A stretch of DNA of 64,000 nt from Ochrobactrum vermis (lineage in GTDB: Bacteria > Pseudomonadota > Alphaproteobacteria > Rhizobiales > Rhizobiaceae). The stretch is from assembly GCF_002975205.1 (NCBI RefSeq), contig NZ_PCOC01000001.1, positions 434,001 to 498,000 of the forward strand, in the 5' to 3' direction. Position 1 is the stretch's first letter. The number at the start of each line of letters is the position of its first letter. The notes below the pieces were generated by a model that saw nothing but the letters and a program-made list of their open reading frames with translations, was not told the origin of the DNA and did not search any database. The position numbers and the translations under genes are program-made. Of this stretch, positions 1 through 9,452 are shown piece after piece.

Positions 1-650
1 ACTTCGAACTTGCGCAAGCCTTCCGCCGTCTGCAGCGACCAGTAATACTCCTTCGAGCCTGGAAAGCGCAGCAGGAGGCAGTCATGCTTGTCGCCCAGCA
101 ACTCGTCAGGTGACTGCGGAAGCCCGTGTTTCTCGAGATATTCAGGCGCTGCACAGATTACGCGCTCGCAATTCATGATGCCGCGCATGCGCAGGTTTGA
201 ATTCTCCAGCACACCGAGCTTGAAGGCCACATCCACGCCTTCGCTCATGATATCGACTTCATGATCGGACAGGCGAAGCCGCACTTCGATGTCCGGATAT
301 TTGTCGTGAAATTCCGGAATCCCCGATGCAATCAGCCGTCTTCCGAAGCCAAGCGGGGCGGTGATGCGAATCGATCCTTTCGGATTTTTCGCCAGTTCAG
401 CGACGGCGGCCTCCGCTTCATCCACGGCCTCGAGGATTTTCAACGCCCCGTCATAGAATACGCGACCGTGTTCGGTCGGCGTGAGTTTGCGCGTCGTCCG
501 GTTGAAGAGCCTGACTCCCAGATGCTTCTCCAACTCCTTGATTCGATTGCTCGCAACTGCTGGCGATGCGCGCTGGTCGCGACCCGCCGCAGATAGATTT
601 CCCAATTCGACAACGCGCACAAAAACGCGCAGATTATCAAGATATGACAT
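1..650 (-). CDS. LysR-family transcriptional regulator (3' end cut by window edge)
   Basis: About 216 codons are visible; the C-terminus lies beyond the window start. The protein begins MSYLDNLRVFVRVVELGNLS and carries the winged helix-turn-helix of LysR regulators in about the first 60 residues, including the helix around RIKELEKHLGVRLFNRTTRKL. The start of the ligand-binding domain follows. It is transcribed away from the urate-oxidase gene puuD, 137 bases distant, the usual arrangement for a LysR protein that controls its divergent neighbour. Control of purine catabolism is therefore a reasonable inference; the effector cannot be read from sequence. Confidence 0.9.
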   Translation of the reverse strand, partial: MSYLDNLRVFVRVVELGNLSAAGRDQRASPAVASNRIKELEKHLGVRLFNRTTRKLTPTEHGRVFYDGALKILEAVDEAEAAVAELAKNPKGSIRITAPLGFGRRLIASGIPEFHDKYPDIEVRLRLSDHEVDIMSEGVDVAFKLGVLENSNLRMRGIMNCERVICAAPEYLEKHGLPQSPDELLGDKHDCLLLRFPGSKEYYWSLQTAEGLRKFE

Positions 651-787
651 ACGTCCCCTCCACGATTGTCTAGATTTTTTTGAAAGTGCTGGTCGTGATG
701 TGACGTTCCCTGAACCTGATTCCTTTGGCACATAATGCAACAACGAACAATGGGGCCCAAAAATGGGTCAAGAAATGGGAGTGCCTG

Positions 788-2023
788 ATGTATGATTTTG
801 CCGTAGCCTGGGACTGGCTGGGCTTCGCAGCGCGGTGGCTGCACGTGATTACCGCGATTGCGTGGATCGGCTCGTCCTTTTACTTCATTGCGCTCGATCT
901 GGGTTTGCGCCAGCGTCCCGGCTTGCCGGCAGGCGCGCACGGCGAGGAATGGCAGGTCCATGGCGGTGGTTTCTATCACATCCAGAAATATCTGGTTGCG
1001 CCCGCCGAAATGCCGGAACACCTGACCTGGTTCAAATGGGAATCCTACGCCACCTGGCTGTCGGGCTTCACACTGCTCTGCATCGTCTATTATGCTGGCG
1101 CCGATCTCTACCTGATCGATCCGAATGTCCTCGATGTGTCTGTTCCGGTCGCTATCGCCATTTCCATCGGCTCGCTGGCGTTTGGCTGGATCGCCTACAA
1201 CACGATCTGCAAGCTCATGCTCGGCAAGAGCGATACGCTGCTGATGGTGATGCTCTATGTCGTGCTTGTGTTCGTTGCCTGGGGCTACACGCATCTGTTT
1301 ACCGGACGCGCCGCCTTCCTGCATCTTGGCGCGTTCACTGCCACGATCATGTCGGCCAATGTGTTCATGCTTATCATCCCGAACCAGAAGATCGTGGTGG
1401 CGGATCTGATCGCAGGCCGCAAGCCGGATCCGAAATACGGCAAGATCGCCAAGCAGCGTTCGACGCATAACAACTATCTGACGCTGCCTGTGCTGTTCCT
1501 GATGCTGTCGAACCACTATCCGCTGGCTTTCGGGACCGAATTCAACTGGATCATCGCCTCGCTGGTATTCCTGATGGGCGTCACGATCCGTCACTGGTTC
1601 AACACGCAGCACGCCCGCAAGGGCAGCCCGACCTGGACCTGGCTGGTAACGGTGATCCTGTTCATCATCATCATCTGGCTCTCGACGGTGCCGAAAGTTC
1701 TGACTGGTGAGCCGGAAGAACAAAAGGTCTCGGCATTGCAGCAATCCTTCATCTCGGACCCGCACTTTGAAAAAGTGCGGGATACCGTTATGGGGCGCTG
1801 CGCCATGTGCCATGCCAAGGAACCAGGCTGGGAAGGTATCATTGCGCCGCCGAAGGGCGTCGTGCTGGACACCGACCGGGACATCGCCGCGCATGCGCGT
1901 GAAATCTATTTGCAGGCAGGCCGTTCGCATGCCATGCCGCCCGCCAATGTCACTGGTGTGAGCGAAGAAGAGCGCCAGCTTCTTGCCTCCTGGTACCAGT
2001 CTGCCACGCAAGGCCCGAAATAA
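788..2023 (+). CDS. puuD: Urate hydroxylase PuuD, membrane urate oxidase with C-terminal cytochrome c domain
   Basis: This integral membrane enzyme (411 aa) oxidises urate to 5-hydroxyisourate and passes electrons to its own cytochrome c domain rather than to oxygen. The N-terminal part has about eight hydrophobic segments, starting with FAARWLHVITAIAWIGSSFY. The C-terminal domain has one haem-binding CAMCH motif at residues 338-342. The start at 788 has a GGGAG ribosome site 7-8 bases upstream; an in-frame ATG at 725 would add 21 residues without such a site. It is 14 bases from guaD, so the two form a purine-degradation operon. The family is known from Agrobacterium-type PuuD proteins. Confidence 0.9.
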   Translation: MYDFAVAWDWLGFAARWLHVITAIAWIGSSFYFIALDLGLRQRPGLPAGAHGEEWQVHGGGFYHIQKYLVAPAEMPEHLTWFKWESYATWLSGFTLLCIVYYAGADLYLIDPNVLDVSVPVAIAISIGSLAFGWIAYNTICKLMLGKSDTLLMVMLYVVLVFVAWGYTHLFTGRAAFLHLGAFTATIMSANVFMLIIPNQKIVVADLIAGRKPDPKYGKIAKQRSTHNNYLTLPVLFLMLSNHYPLAFGTEFNWIIASLVFLMGVTIRHWFNTQHARKGSPTWTWLVTVILFIIIIWLSTVPKVLTGEPEEQKVSALQQSFISDPHFEKVRDTVMGRCAMCHAKEPGWEGIIAPPKGVVLDTDRDIAAHAREIYLQAGRSHAMPPANVTGVSEEERQLLASWYQSATQGPK

Positions 2024-2037
2024 GGACCACGACTAAA

Positions 2038-3342
2038 ATGACCAAGCTTCTGATCCGCGGCCGTGTGCTGACCTTTCGTGACGAGCCGCAGAGCCTCGAT
2101 GACAATGCCGCTTATCGCTATATCGAAGACGGCGCTGTTCTGGTCGAAGATGGCCGTATCCTGCGCCTCGGAGACTATGCCGAAGTCAGTGCCGAGGCAG
2201 GCAGCGATGTAAACGTCGCCGACCATCGCCCGCACCTGATCCTGCCCGGTTTCATCGATACGCATATCCATTATCCGCAGACGCAGGTAGTCGCTTCCTA
2301 TGCAGCCAATCTGCTGGAATGGCTCAACACCTATACGTTCGTCGCGGAGCAGAAATTTGCCGACGAGCAGCATGCCGAATTCATTGCGGAGCGCTTTCTT
2401 GACGAGCTGATCCGCCACGGCACCACCACGGCAGTTGCTTATTGCTCGGTGCATCCGCAAAGCGTCGATGCCTATTTCCGCGCGTCGCAGCATCGCAACA
2501 TGCGTATGCTTGGCGGCAAGGTGATGATGGACCGCAATGCGCCGCCTGCACTTTGCGACACGGCACAGTCCGGCTATGACGATACGAAGGCGCTGATCGC
2601 GCGCTGGCAGGGCAAAGGCCGCCTCGATTATGTGATTACGCCGCGCTTTGCGATCACATCTACGCCTGAGCAGCTCGAAGCAAGCCATGCGCTTGTCCGT
2701 GAGCACCCCGGCAGCTACATCCAGACGCATCTTTCAGAAAACCACGACGAAATCGCATTCACCAAGTCGCTCTATCCTGATGCACCGGACTATCTCGGCA
2801 TTTACGAGCATTACGGCCTGTTGGGCAGCAAGACGCTGCTCGGCCATTCAATCCATCTGGAAGAGCGTGAAGTGCGCGTCATGGCGGAAACCGGCTCGAT
2901 TGCCGTCTTCTGCCCGACCTCCAACCTGTTCCTCGGTTCCGGCCTCTTCGACCGTGATCGGTTGCAGGCGGCGGGTGTACGGATGGCGGTGGCGACCGAT
3001 GTGGGCGGCGGCACCAGTTTCTCGATGCTGCGTACCATGGACGAAGGCTACAAAATCCTGCAGCTACGTGAACAGCGTCTGAACCCGTTCCAGTCCTTCT
3101 ATATGATGACGCTCGGCAATGCCCGCGCGCTCTCCATGGAAGACAAGATCGGTACGCTCGATGAAGGCACGGAAGCCGATATCGTGGTGCTGGATTCATC
3201 GGCCACATCACCGATGCGGCTCCGCATGGCAGCTGGTGCGACGCTGGAGCAGGAACTGTTCCTGCTGCAGACGCTGGGGGATGACCGCGCCATCGTCGAA
3301 ACCTATGTGGCGGGGAAGCCGCTCAAGGCGGAACTGGCTTAA
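2038..3342 (+). CDS. guaD: Guanine deaminase
   Basis: Guanine deaminase (434 aa) hydrolyses guanine to xanthine and ammonia, feeding purine breakdown through xanthine and urate. The amidohydrolase metal site begins with PGFIDTHIH (His76 and His78). Further metal-site candidates are the His in QTHLSENHDE, GHSIHL, and the Asp of ATDVGGG. Length matches the family (about 430-450 aa). It follows puuD by 14 bases and ends ahead of a strong hairpin at 3366-3395, so puuD-guaD is probably one transcript. Confidence 0.95.
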   Translation: MTKLLIRGRVLTFRDEPQSLDDNAAYRYIEDGAVLVEDGRILRLGDYAEVSAEAGSDVNVADHRPHLILPGFIDTHIHYPQTQVVASYAANLLEWLNTYTFVAEQKFADEQHAEFIAERFLDELIRHGTTTAVAYCSVHPQSVDAYFRASQHRNMRMLGGKVMMDRNAPPALCDTAQSGYDDTKALIARWQGKGRLDYVITPRFAITSTPEQLEASHALVREHPGSYIQTHLSENHDEIAFTKSLYPDAPDYLGIYEHYGLLGSKTLLGHSIHLEEREVRVMAETGSIAVFCPTSNLFLGSGLFDRDRLQAAGVRMAVATDVGGGTSFSMLRTMDEGYKILQLREQRLNPFQSFYMMTLGNARALSMEDKIGTLDEGTEADIVVLDSSATSPMRLRMAAGATLEQELFLLQTLGDDRAIVETYVAGKPLKAELA

Positions 3343-3365
3343 TCAACCAATCCTTGGAGGAGGAT

Positions 3366-3404
3366 GGCCCGCAGCGGAGCGATCTGCTGCGGGCCCTTGT
3401 GTTT
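3366..3404 (+). terminator. Rho-independent terminator after guaD
   Basis: A perfect 10-base stem, GGCCCGCAGC paired with GCTGCGGGCC, surrounds a 10-base loop at 3366-3395 and is followed by the T-rich run CTTGTGTTTT. It sits 23 bases after the guaD stop. The iclR gene ends at 3404 from the other side, so the hairpin may serve both convergent genes. Confidence 0.8.
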
Positions 3405-4222
3405 TAAAGCTCTTCCGGCCGCTTGCCGCCCATGGCGCGGGTCAGCTCATCGGCGGTGGAGCGGATCAGCGGTCCGAATTCCTCGAGCTTCTTTTTTGGC
3501 AAACGCACTGCGGGCCCGGAAACGGAAATACCGGCAATCGCTTCGCCATATTCATTGAAGATGGGAGCAGCGATGCAGCACATGCCGAGCGTATGTTCCT
3601 CATCGTCAATTGACCAGCCGCGTGTGCGGGTCGCCTGAATATCTTTCAATAGGGCAGGCAGGCTGTCGAGCGTGCGCTGCGTGAAATGTTCCAGCGTTCT
3701 GCCTGAAAGGGTGTGTGCGATTTCCTTGTCCGACCAGGTGGACAGAACAGCCTTGCCGATGCCGGACGCGTGGATTGGTCCGCGGCGTCCTGGTCTGAAA
3801 AACGCGCGCATCGGCGCGTGGCTTTCGATCTGCGAGATGAAGACGACATCGCCGCTGTCCTCGACACCGATATTGGCGGTTTCCCCACTGGCTTCCATCA
3901 ATTGCTTGAGATAAGGCCGCGCCAATGTGCCAAGCTTGCGGAAGCGGCGAAAGGCATTGCCGATTTCGAAAGCCTTGACGCCGATGGTCCAGTCGCCGCT
4001 TTCCGCATCATGCGAAACCATGCCGTGATTGGCGAGCGATGACAGAAGGCGGTGCACGGTTGAGGGCGCCATGCCGCTCTCGTCGGCAAGGTCGGTCAAT
4101 GTCGAGCCGTCATTCGCGGCAATCAATGCCAGCAGCTTCAGGCTTCGGTCCAGAACCTGCACAGACGAGGGCGCGGCATTTTCCGCTGCCTTGCGGCCGC
4201 GCTTCGCTTTTGCCTGTTCCAT
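3404..4222 (-). CDS. IclR-family transcriptional regulator
   Basis: The 272-residue protein has an N-terminal winged helix-turn-helix (about residues 25-80, with LTDLADESGMAPSTVHRLLS) and a C-terminal IclR effector domain with HASGIGKAVLS and the GMCCIAAP segment. It is divergent from gcl, 174 bases away. Members of this family such as AllR of E. coli repress glyoxylate-carboligase operons, so control of gcl-hyi-glxR is likely but inferred. Candidate sites are the TTTCCAT repeats between the two genes. Confidence 0.92.
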   Translation of the reverse strand: MEQAKAKRGRKAAENAAPSSVQVLDRSLKLLALIAANDGSTLTDLADESGMAPSTVHRLLSSLANHGMVSHDAESGDWTIGVKAFEIGNAFRRFRKLGTLARPYLKQLMEASGETANIGVEDSGDVVFISQIESHAPMRAFFRPGRRGPIHASGIGKAVLSTWSDKEIAHTLSGRTLEHFTQRTLDSLPALLKDIQATRTRGWSIDDEEHTLGMCCIAAPIFNEYGEAIAGISVSGPAVRLPKKKLEEFGPLIRSTADELTRAMGGKRPEEL

Positions 4223-4317
4223 GAGCCGCCTCCGATTCCCTGTTGTTTCATCACTACCCTATCCCCGTGAACTGGGAAAGTGCGTGGCGATTATCTCCAT
4301 TCCGTTGAAAATCTTTA

Positions 4318-4383
4318 TTTCCATATAATGGTATGCATTTCCATTTTTTGATAATAGCATTTGTAAATGGAGTAGGTTTCCAT
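4318..4383 (+). promoter_or_regulatory. Phased TTTCCAT repeats in the iclR-gcl intergenic region (candidate IclR operators)
   Basis: TTTCCAT occurs at 4318-4324, 4338-4344 and 4377-4383, and its reverse form AAATGGA at 4365-4371. The spacings of 20 and 39 bases are close to two and four helical turns. The last copy abuts the gcl ribosome site (AGGAGG at 4384-4389). A TATAAT hexamer lies at 4324-4329 within the array. The link to the IclR protein is inferred from position. Confidence 0.5.
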
Positions 4384-4396
4384 AGGAGGAATGGCC

Positions 4397-6181
4397 ATGG
4401 CCAGAATGCGTGCAGTCGATGCAGCCGTGCTTGTGCTGGAAAGAGAAGGGGTCAATTGTGCTTTCGGCGTGCCGGGTGCAGCGATCAATCCATTTTACTC
4501 GGCGATGAAAGCGCGCGGCTCGATCCGCCACATATTGGCGCGTCACGTCGAGGGTGCTTCGCATATGGCCGAAGGTTATACCCGTGCAGAACATGGCAAT
4601 ATTGGCCTGTGCATCGGTACTTCCGGCCCGGCGGGCACGGATATGATTACGGGTCTTTATTCGGCTTCCGCCGACTCGATCCCGATCCTCTGCATCACCG
4701 GTCAGGCCCCACGTGCGCGTCTCGACAAGGAAGATTTTCAGGCCGTCGATATCGCTAAGATCGCAGCGCCTGTCACCAAATGGGCAGTCACGGTCATGGA
4801 ACCGGCACTGGTACCATTTGTTTTCCAGAAGGCATTCCACATCATGAAGTCGGGCCGCCCCGGTCCGGTTCTGATCGATCTGCCGATTGACGTCCAGCTT
4901 GCCGAAATCGAATTCGACATCGACACTTACCAGCCGATGGAGGCCTATAAGCCTGCCGCAACGCGGGCGCAGGCCGAAAAGGCGCTCGCCATGTTGAACG
5001 CGGCGGAACGTCCGCTGATCGTTGCTGGCGGTGGCATCATCAATGCCGATGCTTCCGATCTTCTGGTCGAATTTGCCGAGATCACGGGTATTCCGGTTAT
5101 TCCGACCCTGATGGGCTGGGGTGTCATTCCTGACGATCATCACCTGATGGCGGGCATGTGCGGTCTTCAGACTTCGCACCGTTATGGCAATGCCAATCTG
5201 CTTGCCTCCGATGTCGTTATCGGTATCGGCAACCGCTGGGCCAACCGTCATACGGGTAACGTCGATACCTACAAGAAAGACCGCAAGTTCATCCACATCG
5301 ACATCGAGCCGACGCAGATCGGTCGTGTCTTTGCGCCGGACTTCGGTATCGTTTCAGATGCAGGCAAGGCGCTGAAGCTGCTGCTCGACATCGCGACCGA
5401 ATGGAAGTCTGCTGGCAAGCTGCGCGACTGGTCAGGCTGGGCCAGCGAATGCCAGGAGCGCAAGCGCACCATGCTGCGCAAGACGCATTTCGACCAGACG
5501 CCGCTCAAGCCGCAGCGGGTCTATGAGGAGATGAACAAGGCGTTCGGTCGTGATACCTGCTACGTGACGACCATCGGCCTCAGCCAGATCGCGGGCGCGC
5601 AGTTCCTGCATGTCTATCGTCCGCGCAACTGGATCAATTGCGGTCAGGCCGGTCCGCTCGGCTGGACGCTGCCTGCGGCGCTCGGTGTCCGTGCTGCCGA
5701 TCCTGATCGGCCGATTGTTGCACTTTCAGGTGACTATGATTTCCAGTTCATGATCGAGGAACTGGCGGTCGGCGCACAGCACAAGCTGCCCTACATTCAT
5801 GTAGTCGTGAACAATTCCTATCTCGGCCTCATCCGGCAGGCACAGCGCGGCTTCAACATGGATTTCGAGGTGAGCCTCGCCTTCGATAACATCAATGCCG
5901 ACGGTGACGCGGAAAAGGGTTACGGCGTCGATCACGTGGCGGTTGCCGAAGGGCTCGGCTGCAAGGCGATCCGGGTGCGCAGCCCCAACCAGTTTGCCGA
6001 AAGTTTTGAACAGGCAAAAGCGCTCATGGCAGAGCATCAGGTGCCGGTGGTTCTGGAATTCATTCTGGAACGCGTTACCAATATCTCCATGGGTGTCGAC
6101 ATCGATCAGGTTGTCGAATTCGAGGAACTGGCCGAACGTGGCGAAGATGCACCGACCGCTATCGCAGCACTTTTGGATTAA
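4397..6181 (+). CDS. gcl: Glyoxylate carboligase (tartronate-semialdehyde synthase)
   Basis: This thiamine-diphosphate enzyme (594 aa) condenses two glyoxylates to tartronate semialdehyde and CO2. The start [10 protein letters not shown] at 4397 lies 7 bases after GGAGG and matches the E. coli Gcl N-terminus; an ATG at 4391 is too close to the ribosome site. The motif [20 protein letters not shown] has the valine (residue 51) that replaces the usual catalytic glutamate of this superfamily, a hallmark of Gcl. The C-terminal cofactor motif starts GDYDFQF near residue 445 and ends NNSY. It heads a gcl-hyi-glxR-gckA cluster. Confidence 0.96.
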   Translation: MARMRAVDAAVLVLEREGVNCAFGVPGAAINPFYSAMKARGSIRHILARHVEGASHMAEGYTRAEHGNIGLCIGTSGPAGTDMITGLYSASADSIPILCITGQAPRARLDKEDFQAVDIAKIAAPVTKWAVTVMEPALVPFVFQKAFHIMKSGRPGPVLIDLPIDVQLAEIEFDIDTYQPMEAYKPAATRAQAEKALAMLNAAERPLIVAGGGIINADASDLLVEFAEITGIPVIPTLMGWGVIPDDHHLMAGMCGLQTSHRYGNANLLASDVVIGIGNRWANRHTGNVDTYKKDRKFIHIDIEPTQIGRVFAPDFGIVSDAGKALKLLLDIATEWKSAGKLRDWSGWASECQERKRTMLRKTHFDQTPLKPQRVYEEMNKAFGRDTCYVTTIGLSQIAGAQFLHVYRPRNWINCGQAGPLGWTLPAALGVRAADPDRPIVALSGDYDFQFMIEELAVGAQHKLPYIHVVVNNSYLGLIRQAQRGFNMDFEVSLAFDNINADGDAEKGYGVDHVAVAEGLGCKAIRVRSPNQFAESFEQAKALMAEHQVPVVLEFILERVTNISMGVDIDQVVEFEELAERGEDAPTAIAALLD

Positions 6182-6238
6182 GAGCAATTCCCGGTTTTGT
6201 CCGCAATTGCGCAAATAGAGAATTATAAGGAGGCGAAA

Positions 6239-7033
6239 ATGCCGAGATTTGCAGCCAATCTCACAATGCTTTTCAACGAAGCGCCTTTCATGGATCGCTT
6301 TGCGCTGGCCGCAAAGGCTGGTTTCACCGGGGTGGAATATCTCTTCCCTTACGAGTTCAACCGGCATGAGCTGAAGGCAGCGCTGACCAAACATAACCTG
6401 GCGCAGGTCCTGCACAATCTGCCCGCAGGTAACTGGGCTGGCGGCGAGCGCGGCATTGCGGTTCTGCCGGATCGTGTCGATGAGTTCCGTCGCGGGGTGG
6501 CCGATGCCATCGATTACGCCACGACGCTGAACTGCTCGCAGGTCAACTGCCTTTCCGGCATTGCGCCACAGGGCATCGATCCAGACGCGATGCGCGCCAC
6601 TTTCGTCAGCAATCTGCGTCTGGCCGCAAAGGAACTGGGCAAGCATGGCATTCGCCTGCTGATCGAACCAATCAATCATTATGACATTCCGGGCTTTTAC
6701 CTCAACACGGTAGAGCAGGCGGTTTCGATCATTGATGAAGTAGGCAGCAACAACCTGTTCATCCAGTACGACCTCTATCATCAGCAGCGTACACGCGGCG
6801 AACTGGTTGCGACCTATGAGCGTTACAAGCCGCTGATTGCCCATATCCAGCTTGCCGACAATCCGGGCCGCAATGAGCCCGGTACCGGCGAGATTAACTA
6901 TCCGAACGTGTTCGAAGCCCTGAAAAACGCCGGATACAAGGGCTGGATCGGCTGCGAATACAAGCCGAAGACCGCCACCGAGGAAGGGCTAGGCTGGTTC
7001 AAAAACTATGAAGCCGAACGGCTGACCGCATAA
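6239..7033 (+). CDS. hyi: Hydroxypyruvate isomerase
   Basis: The 264-residue TIM-barrel protein interconverts hydroxypyruvate and tartronate semialdehyde. It begins MPRFAANLTMLFNEAPFMDRF and has the xylose-isomerase-like features LLIEPINHYDIPGFYL, IQYDLYHQQR and HIQLADNPGR, which carry the expected acidic and histidine metal ligands. The start at 6239 follows AAGGAGG with good spacing. It lies between gcl and glxR, the order seen in glyoxylate operons. Length is close to E. coli Hyi (258 aa). Confidence 0.94.
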   Translation: MPRFAANLTMLFNEAPFMDRFALAAKAGFTGVEYLFPYEFNRHELKAALTKHNLAQVLHNLPAGNWAGGERGIAVLPDRVDEFRRGVADAIDYATTLNCSQVNCLSGIAPQGIDPDAMRATFVSNLRLAAKELGKHGIRLLIEPINHYDIPGFYLNTVEQAVSIIDEVGSNNLFIQYDLYHQQRTRGELVATYERYKPLIAHIQLADNPGRNEPGTGEINYPNVFEALKNAGYKGWIGCEYKPKTATEEGLGWFKNYEAERLTA

Positions 7034-7039
7034 GTTGGA

Positions 7040-7124
7040 GCGCATCCCGAAAAGTGTGAAGCGGTTTTCGGACAAGATGCGCGCAAACAAATGATTGGAG
7101 CGCCGATCTGATAAAATCAGATCG
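7040..7124. repeat. Bipartite palindromic repeat between hyi and glxR
   Basis: Part A (7040-7082) is a 43-base imperfect palindrome starting GCGCATCCCGAAAAGTG and ending GATGCGC. Part B contains the perfect inverted repeat CGATCTGAT-AAA-ATCAGATCG at 7104-7124. The same A motif recurs at 35563 and 35617 and in part at 38074. Rhizobiales genomes carry many such intergenic palindromes; assignment to a named family was not tested. Confidence 0.8.
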
Positions 7125-7150
7125 AAAAGCGCTATTAAGGAGTAAGCGAA

Positions 7151-8035
7151 ATGGCCAAGATCGGCTTCATCGGACTGGGGATCATGGGCAAGCCAATGGC
7201 GCGGCATCTGCAGGATGCGGGTCATGAGCTTTTCACGTCGAAGCATATTGTGCCGACGCACAAGGAACTGCTCGACAACGGCATGCAGATTCTCGATACC
7301 CCGAAGGATGTGGCAGCGCATTGCGACACCACCATCCTTATGCTGCCGGATACGCCACAGGTAGCTGAAGTTCTCTTTGGCGAGAACGGAGCGGCAGAAG
7401 GTCTCGGCAAGGGCAAGACGCTTATCGACATGAGCTCGATCTCGCCCATCGAGACGAAAGAGTTCGCTAAGAAGGTGCGGGCGACGGGTGCGGAATATAT
7501 CGATGCGCCGGTTTCCGGCGGTGAGGTCGGCGCGAAGAACGCAAGCCTATCGATCATGGCTGGTGGAGCACAGGCAACTTTCGATCAGGCGCTGCCGCTC
7601 CTGAAGCTGATGGGCAAGAACATCACGCTCGTCGGTGATTGCGGCGATGGCCAGACCACCAAGGTCGCAAATCAGATCATCGTCGCGCTTAACATCGAAG
7701 CTGTCGCCGAAGCGCTGGTTTTTGCTTCCAAGGCAGGCGCAGACCCGGCAAAGGTACGCGAAGCCCTGATGGGGGGCTTTGCATCGTCCCGCATTCTCGA
7801 AGTGCACGGCGAACGCATGATCAAGCGCACTTTCGACCCGGGCTTCCGCATTTCGCTGCACCAGAAGGATTTGAACCTTGCGCTGCAGGGCGCAAAGGCG
7901 CTCGGTGTTTCGCTGCCGAACACGGCCACGGCTCAGGAACTGTTCAATTCCTGTGCGGCTCATGGCGACGATGGTCTCGACCATTCGGGTCTGGTGCGCG
8001 CTCTGGAGCGGATGGCGAACCACGACGTCGCCTGA
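7151..8035 (+). CDS. glxR: 2-hydroxy-3-oxopropionate (tartronate semialdehyde) reductase
   Basis: This beta-hydroxyacid dehydrogenase (294 aa) reduces tartronate semialdehyde to D-glycerate with NAD(P)H. The N-terminal Rossmann motif is GFIGLGIMGKPMARHL. The substrate-binding segment is DAPVSGGEVGAKNASLSIM, and the catalytic lysine region is TTKVANQ near residue 170. It follows hyi after a palindromic repeat and precedes the glycerate kinase, completing glyoxylate to glycerate. The start at 7151 follows AAGGAG. The nearest alternatives are GarR or a generic 3-hydroxyisobutyrate dehydrogenase; the gcl-hyi context favours GlxR. Confidence 0.92.
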   Translation: MAKIGFIGLGIMGKPMARHLQDAGHELFTSKHIVPTHKELLDNGMQILDTPKDVAAHCDTTILMLPDTPQVAEVLFGENGAAEGLGKGKTLIDMSSISPIETKEFAKKVRATGAEYIDAPVSGGEVGAKNASLSIMAGGAQATFDQALPLLKLMGKNITLVGDCGDGQTTKVANQIIVALNIEAVAEALVFASKAGADPAKVREALMGGFASSRILEVHGERMIKRTFDPGFRISLHQKDLNLALQGAKALGVSLPNTATAQELFNSCAAHGDDGLDHSGLVRALERMANHDVA

Positions 8036-8177
8036 CGCTACAGTTGCTAATTCAGGGATTTGAATTCTCTGGAGGGAGAGGGTGGAGCTGGCTGCTTGGA
8101 GGAGGTGGCCGGCTCCATTGATTTTATTGGTGCGGCGCGGAATAGTCCTGCGAGCCACAAATCACATCGGGAATCTC

Positions 8178-9452
8178 ATGACTGCCATCGCCGATCCGAA
8201 GAAGTTTCTGACCAGCCTTTTCGATGCCGCTGTTGCGGCTGCCGATCCTGAACTGGTGATCCGCGCCAATCTTCCAGCCAAACCGAAGGGGCGCACGATT
8301 GTCATCGGTGCGGGCAAGGGCTCGGCGCAGATGGCGGCGGCTTTTGAGCGGGCATGGGAAGCTCCTCTGGAGGGCGTGGTGGTCACCCGCTATGGCTATG
8401 GCGCGCCCTGCGAACGCATCGAGATCATCGAGGCTGCACACCCAGTTCCCGATGCAGCAGGGCTTCAAGCCTCGAAGCGGATGTTCGATGCCGTATCGAA
8501 CCTGACAGAAGACGACCTCGTGGTGGCACTTGTTTCCGGTGGTGGCTCCGCCTTGTTGCCGTCGCCGCCGGAAGGGCTGACGCTTGAGGATGAAATCGCC
8601 GTCAACAAAATCCTGCTCGCTTCCGGTGCGCCGATTTCGGCAATGAATGCGGTCCGCAAACACCTGTCGACGATCAAGGGCGGCAGGCTTGCCGCAGCCG
8701 CACATCCGGCAAAAGTGTTCTCGCTGGTCGTCTCGGATATTCCGGGCGACAATCCGGCCTTTGTGGCCTCCGGCCCGACTGTGCCGGACGAGACAAATCG
8801 CGACGAGGCGTTGAAAATCATCGAACGCTATCGGCTGGAATTACCACAGGCGGTACTTGCCCACATCAAGAGCGAAGCTGCCCACGCACCGAAGCCGGGC
8901 GACAAGGTTTTCGCAGGCAATGAAGTGCGCGTCATCGCCTCGGCTGCCGTTTCGCTGGAAGCGGCAGTGAAGGAAGCCGCGCGCCACGGCGTCGAAGCGG
9001 TGATCCTGTCCGATGCGATGGAAGGCGAGGCGCGGGAAGTGGCGCATGTTCATGCGGCGATTGCCCGCGAAGTGGCTGACCGCGACCGCCCGTTCAAGAA
9101 GCCGGTGGTCATTCTGTCAGGCGGTGAAACGACAGTCACCATTCGCGGTAAGGGCGGTAAAGGCGGGCGCAACAGCGAGTTCCTGCTGTCTTTCGCTCTC
9201 GACATTGATGGTTATGAAAATATCCATGCGCTTGCCGCTGACACGGATGGCATCGACGGTTCGGAAGACAATGCGGGAGCCTTTGCCGATGGTTCCACAG
9301 TTTCACGCTTGCAAAAGGCGGGCGAGGATGGCGCGGCGCGGCTCAATGCCAATGATGCATGGACGGCATTCGACGCCATCGGCGATCTGTTCGTACCGGG
9401 GCCAACCGGCACGAATGTCAATGATCTGCGGGCTATTTTGATAGTGGCTTAG
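8178..9452 (+). CDS. gckA: Glycerate 2-kinase (type II, MOFRL family)
   Basis: The 424-residue protein phosphorylates D-glycerate to 2-phosphoglycerate, delivering glyoxylate carbon to glycolysis. It has the glycerate-kinase N-terminal domain with VIGAGKGSAQMA, VSGGGSALLPSPPEGLTL and SDIPGDNP. The C-terminal MOFRL domain has LSGGETTVTIRGKGGKGGRN and AADTDGIDGSEDNAGA. Older databases call close relatives hydroxypyruvate reductase (TtuD). The start at 8178 is chosen because homologous sequence begins there; the frame stays open upstream to about 8082. Its 3' end overlaps the convergent ccoS by 20 bases. Confidence 0.9.
   Translation: MTAIADPKKFLTSLFDAAVAAADPELVIRANLPAKPKGRTIVIGAGKGSAQMAAAFERAWEAPLEGVVVTRYGYGAPCERIEIIEAAHPVPDAAGLQASKRMFDAVSNLTEDDLVVALVSGGGSALLPSPPEGLTLEDEIAVNKILLASGAPISAMNAVRKHLSTIKGGRLAAAAHPAKVFSLVVSDIPGDNPAFVASGPTVPDETNRDEALKIIERYRLELPQAVLAHIKSEAAHAPKPGDKVFAGNEVRVIASAAVSLEAAVKEAARHGVEAVILSDAMEGEAREVAHVHAAIAREVADRDRPFKKPVVILSGGETTVTIRGKGGKGGRNSEFLLSFALDIDGYENIHALAADTDGIDGSEDNAGAFADGSTVSRLQKAGEDGAARLNANDAWTAFDAIGDLFVPGPTGTNVNDLRAILIVA

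Noticed and set aside
440..2011. 523-codon open frame on the minus strand across the LysR 5' end and puuD
   Set aside because: It is the antisense shadow of puuD, is rich in Arg, His and Asp, has no recognisable domain, and overlaps two solid genes.
4305..4329. TTGAAA and TATAAT as a standard promoter for gcl
   Set aside because: The hexamers are only 13 bases apart, too close for a sigma-70 promoter; only the TATAAT is noted.
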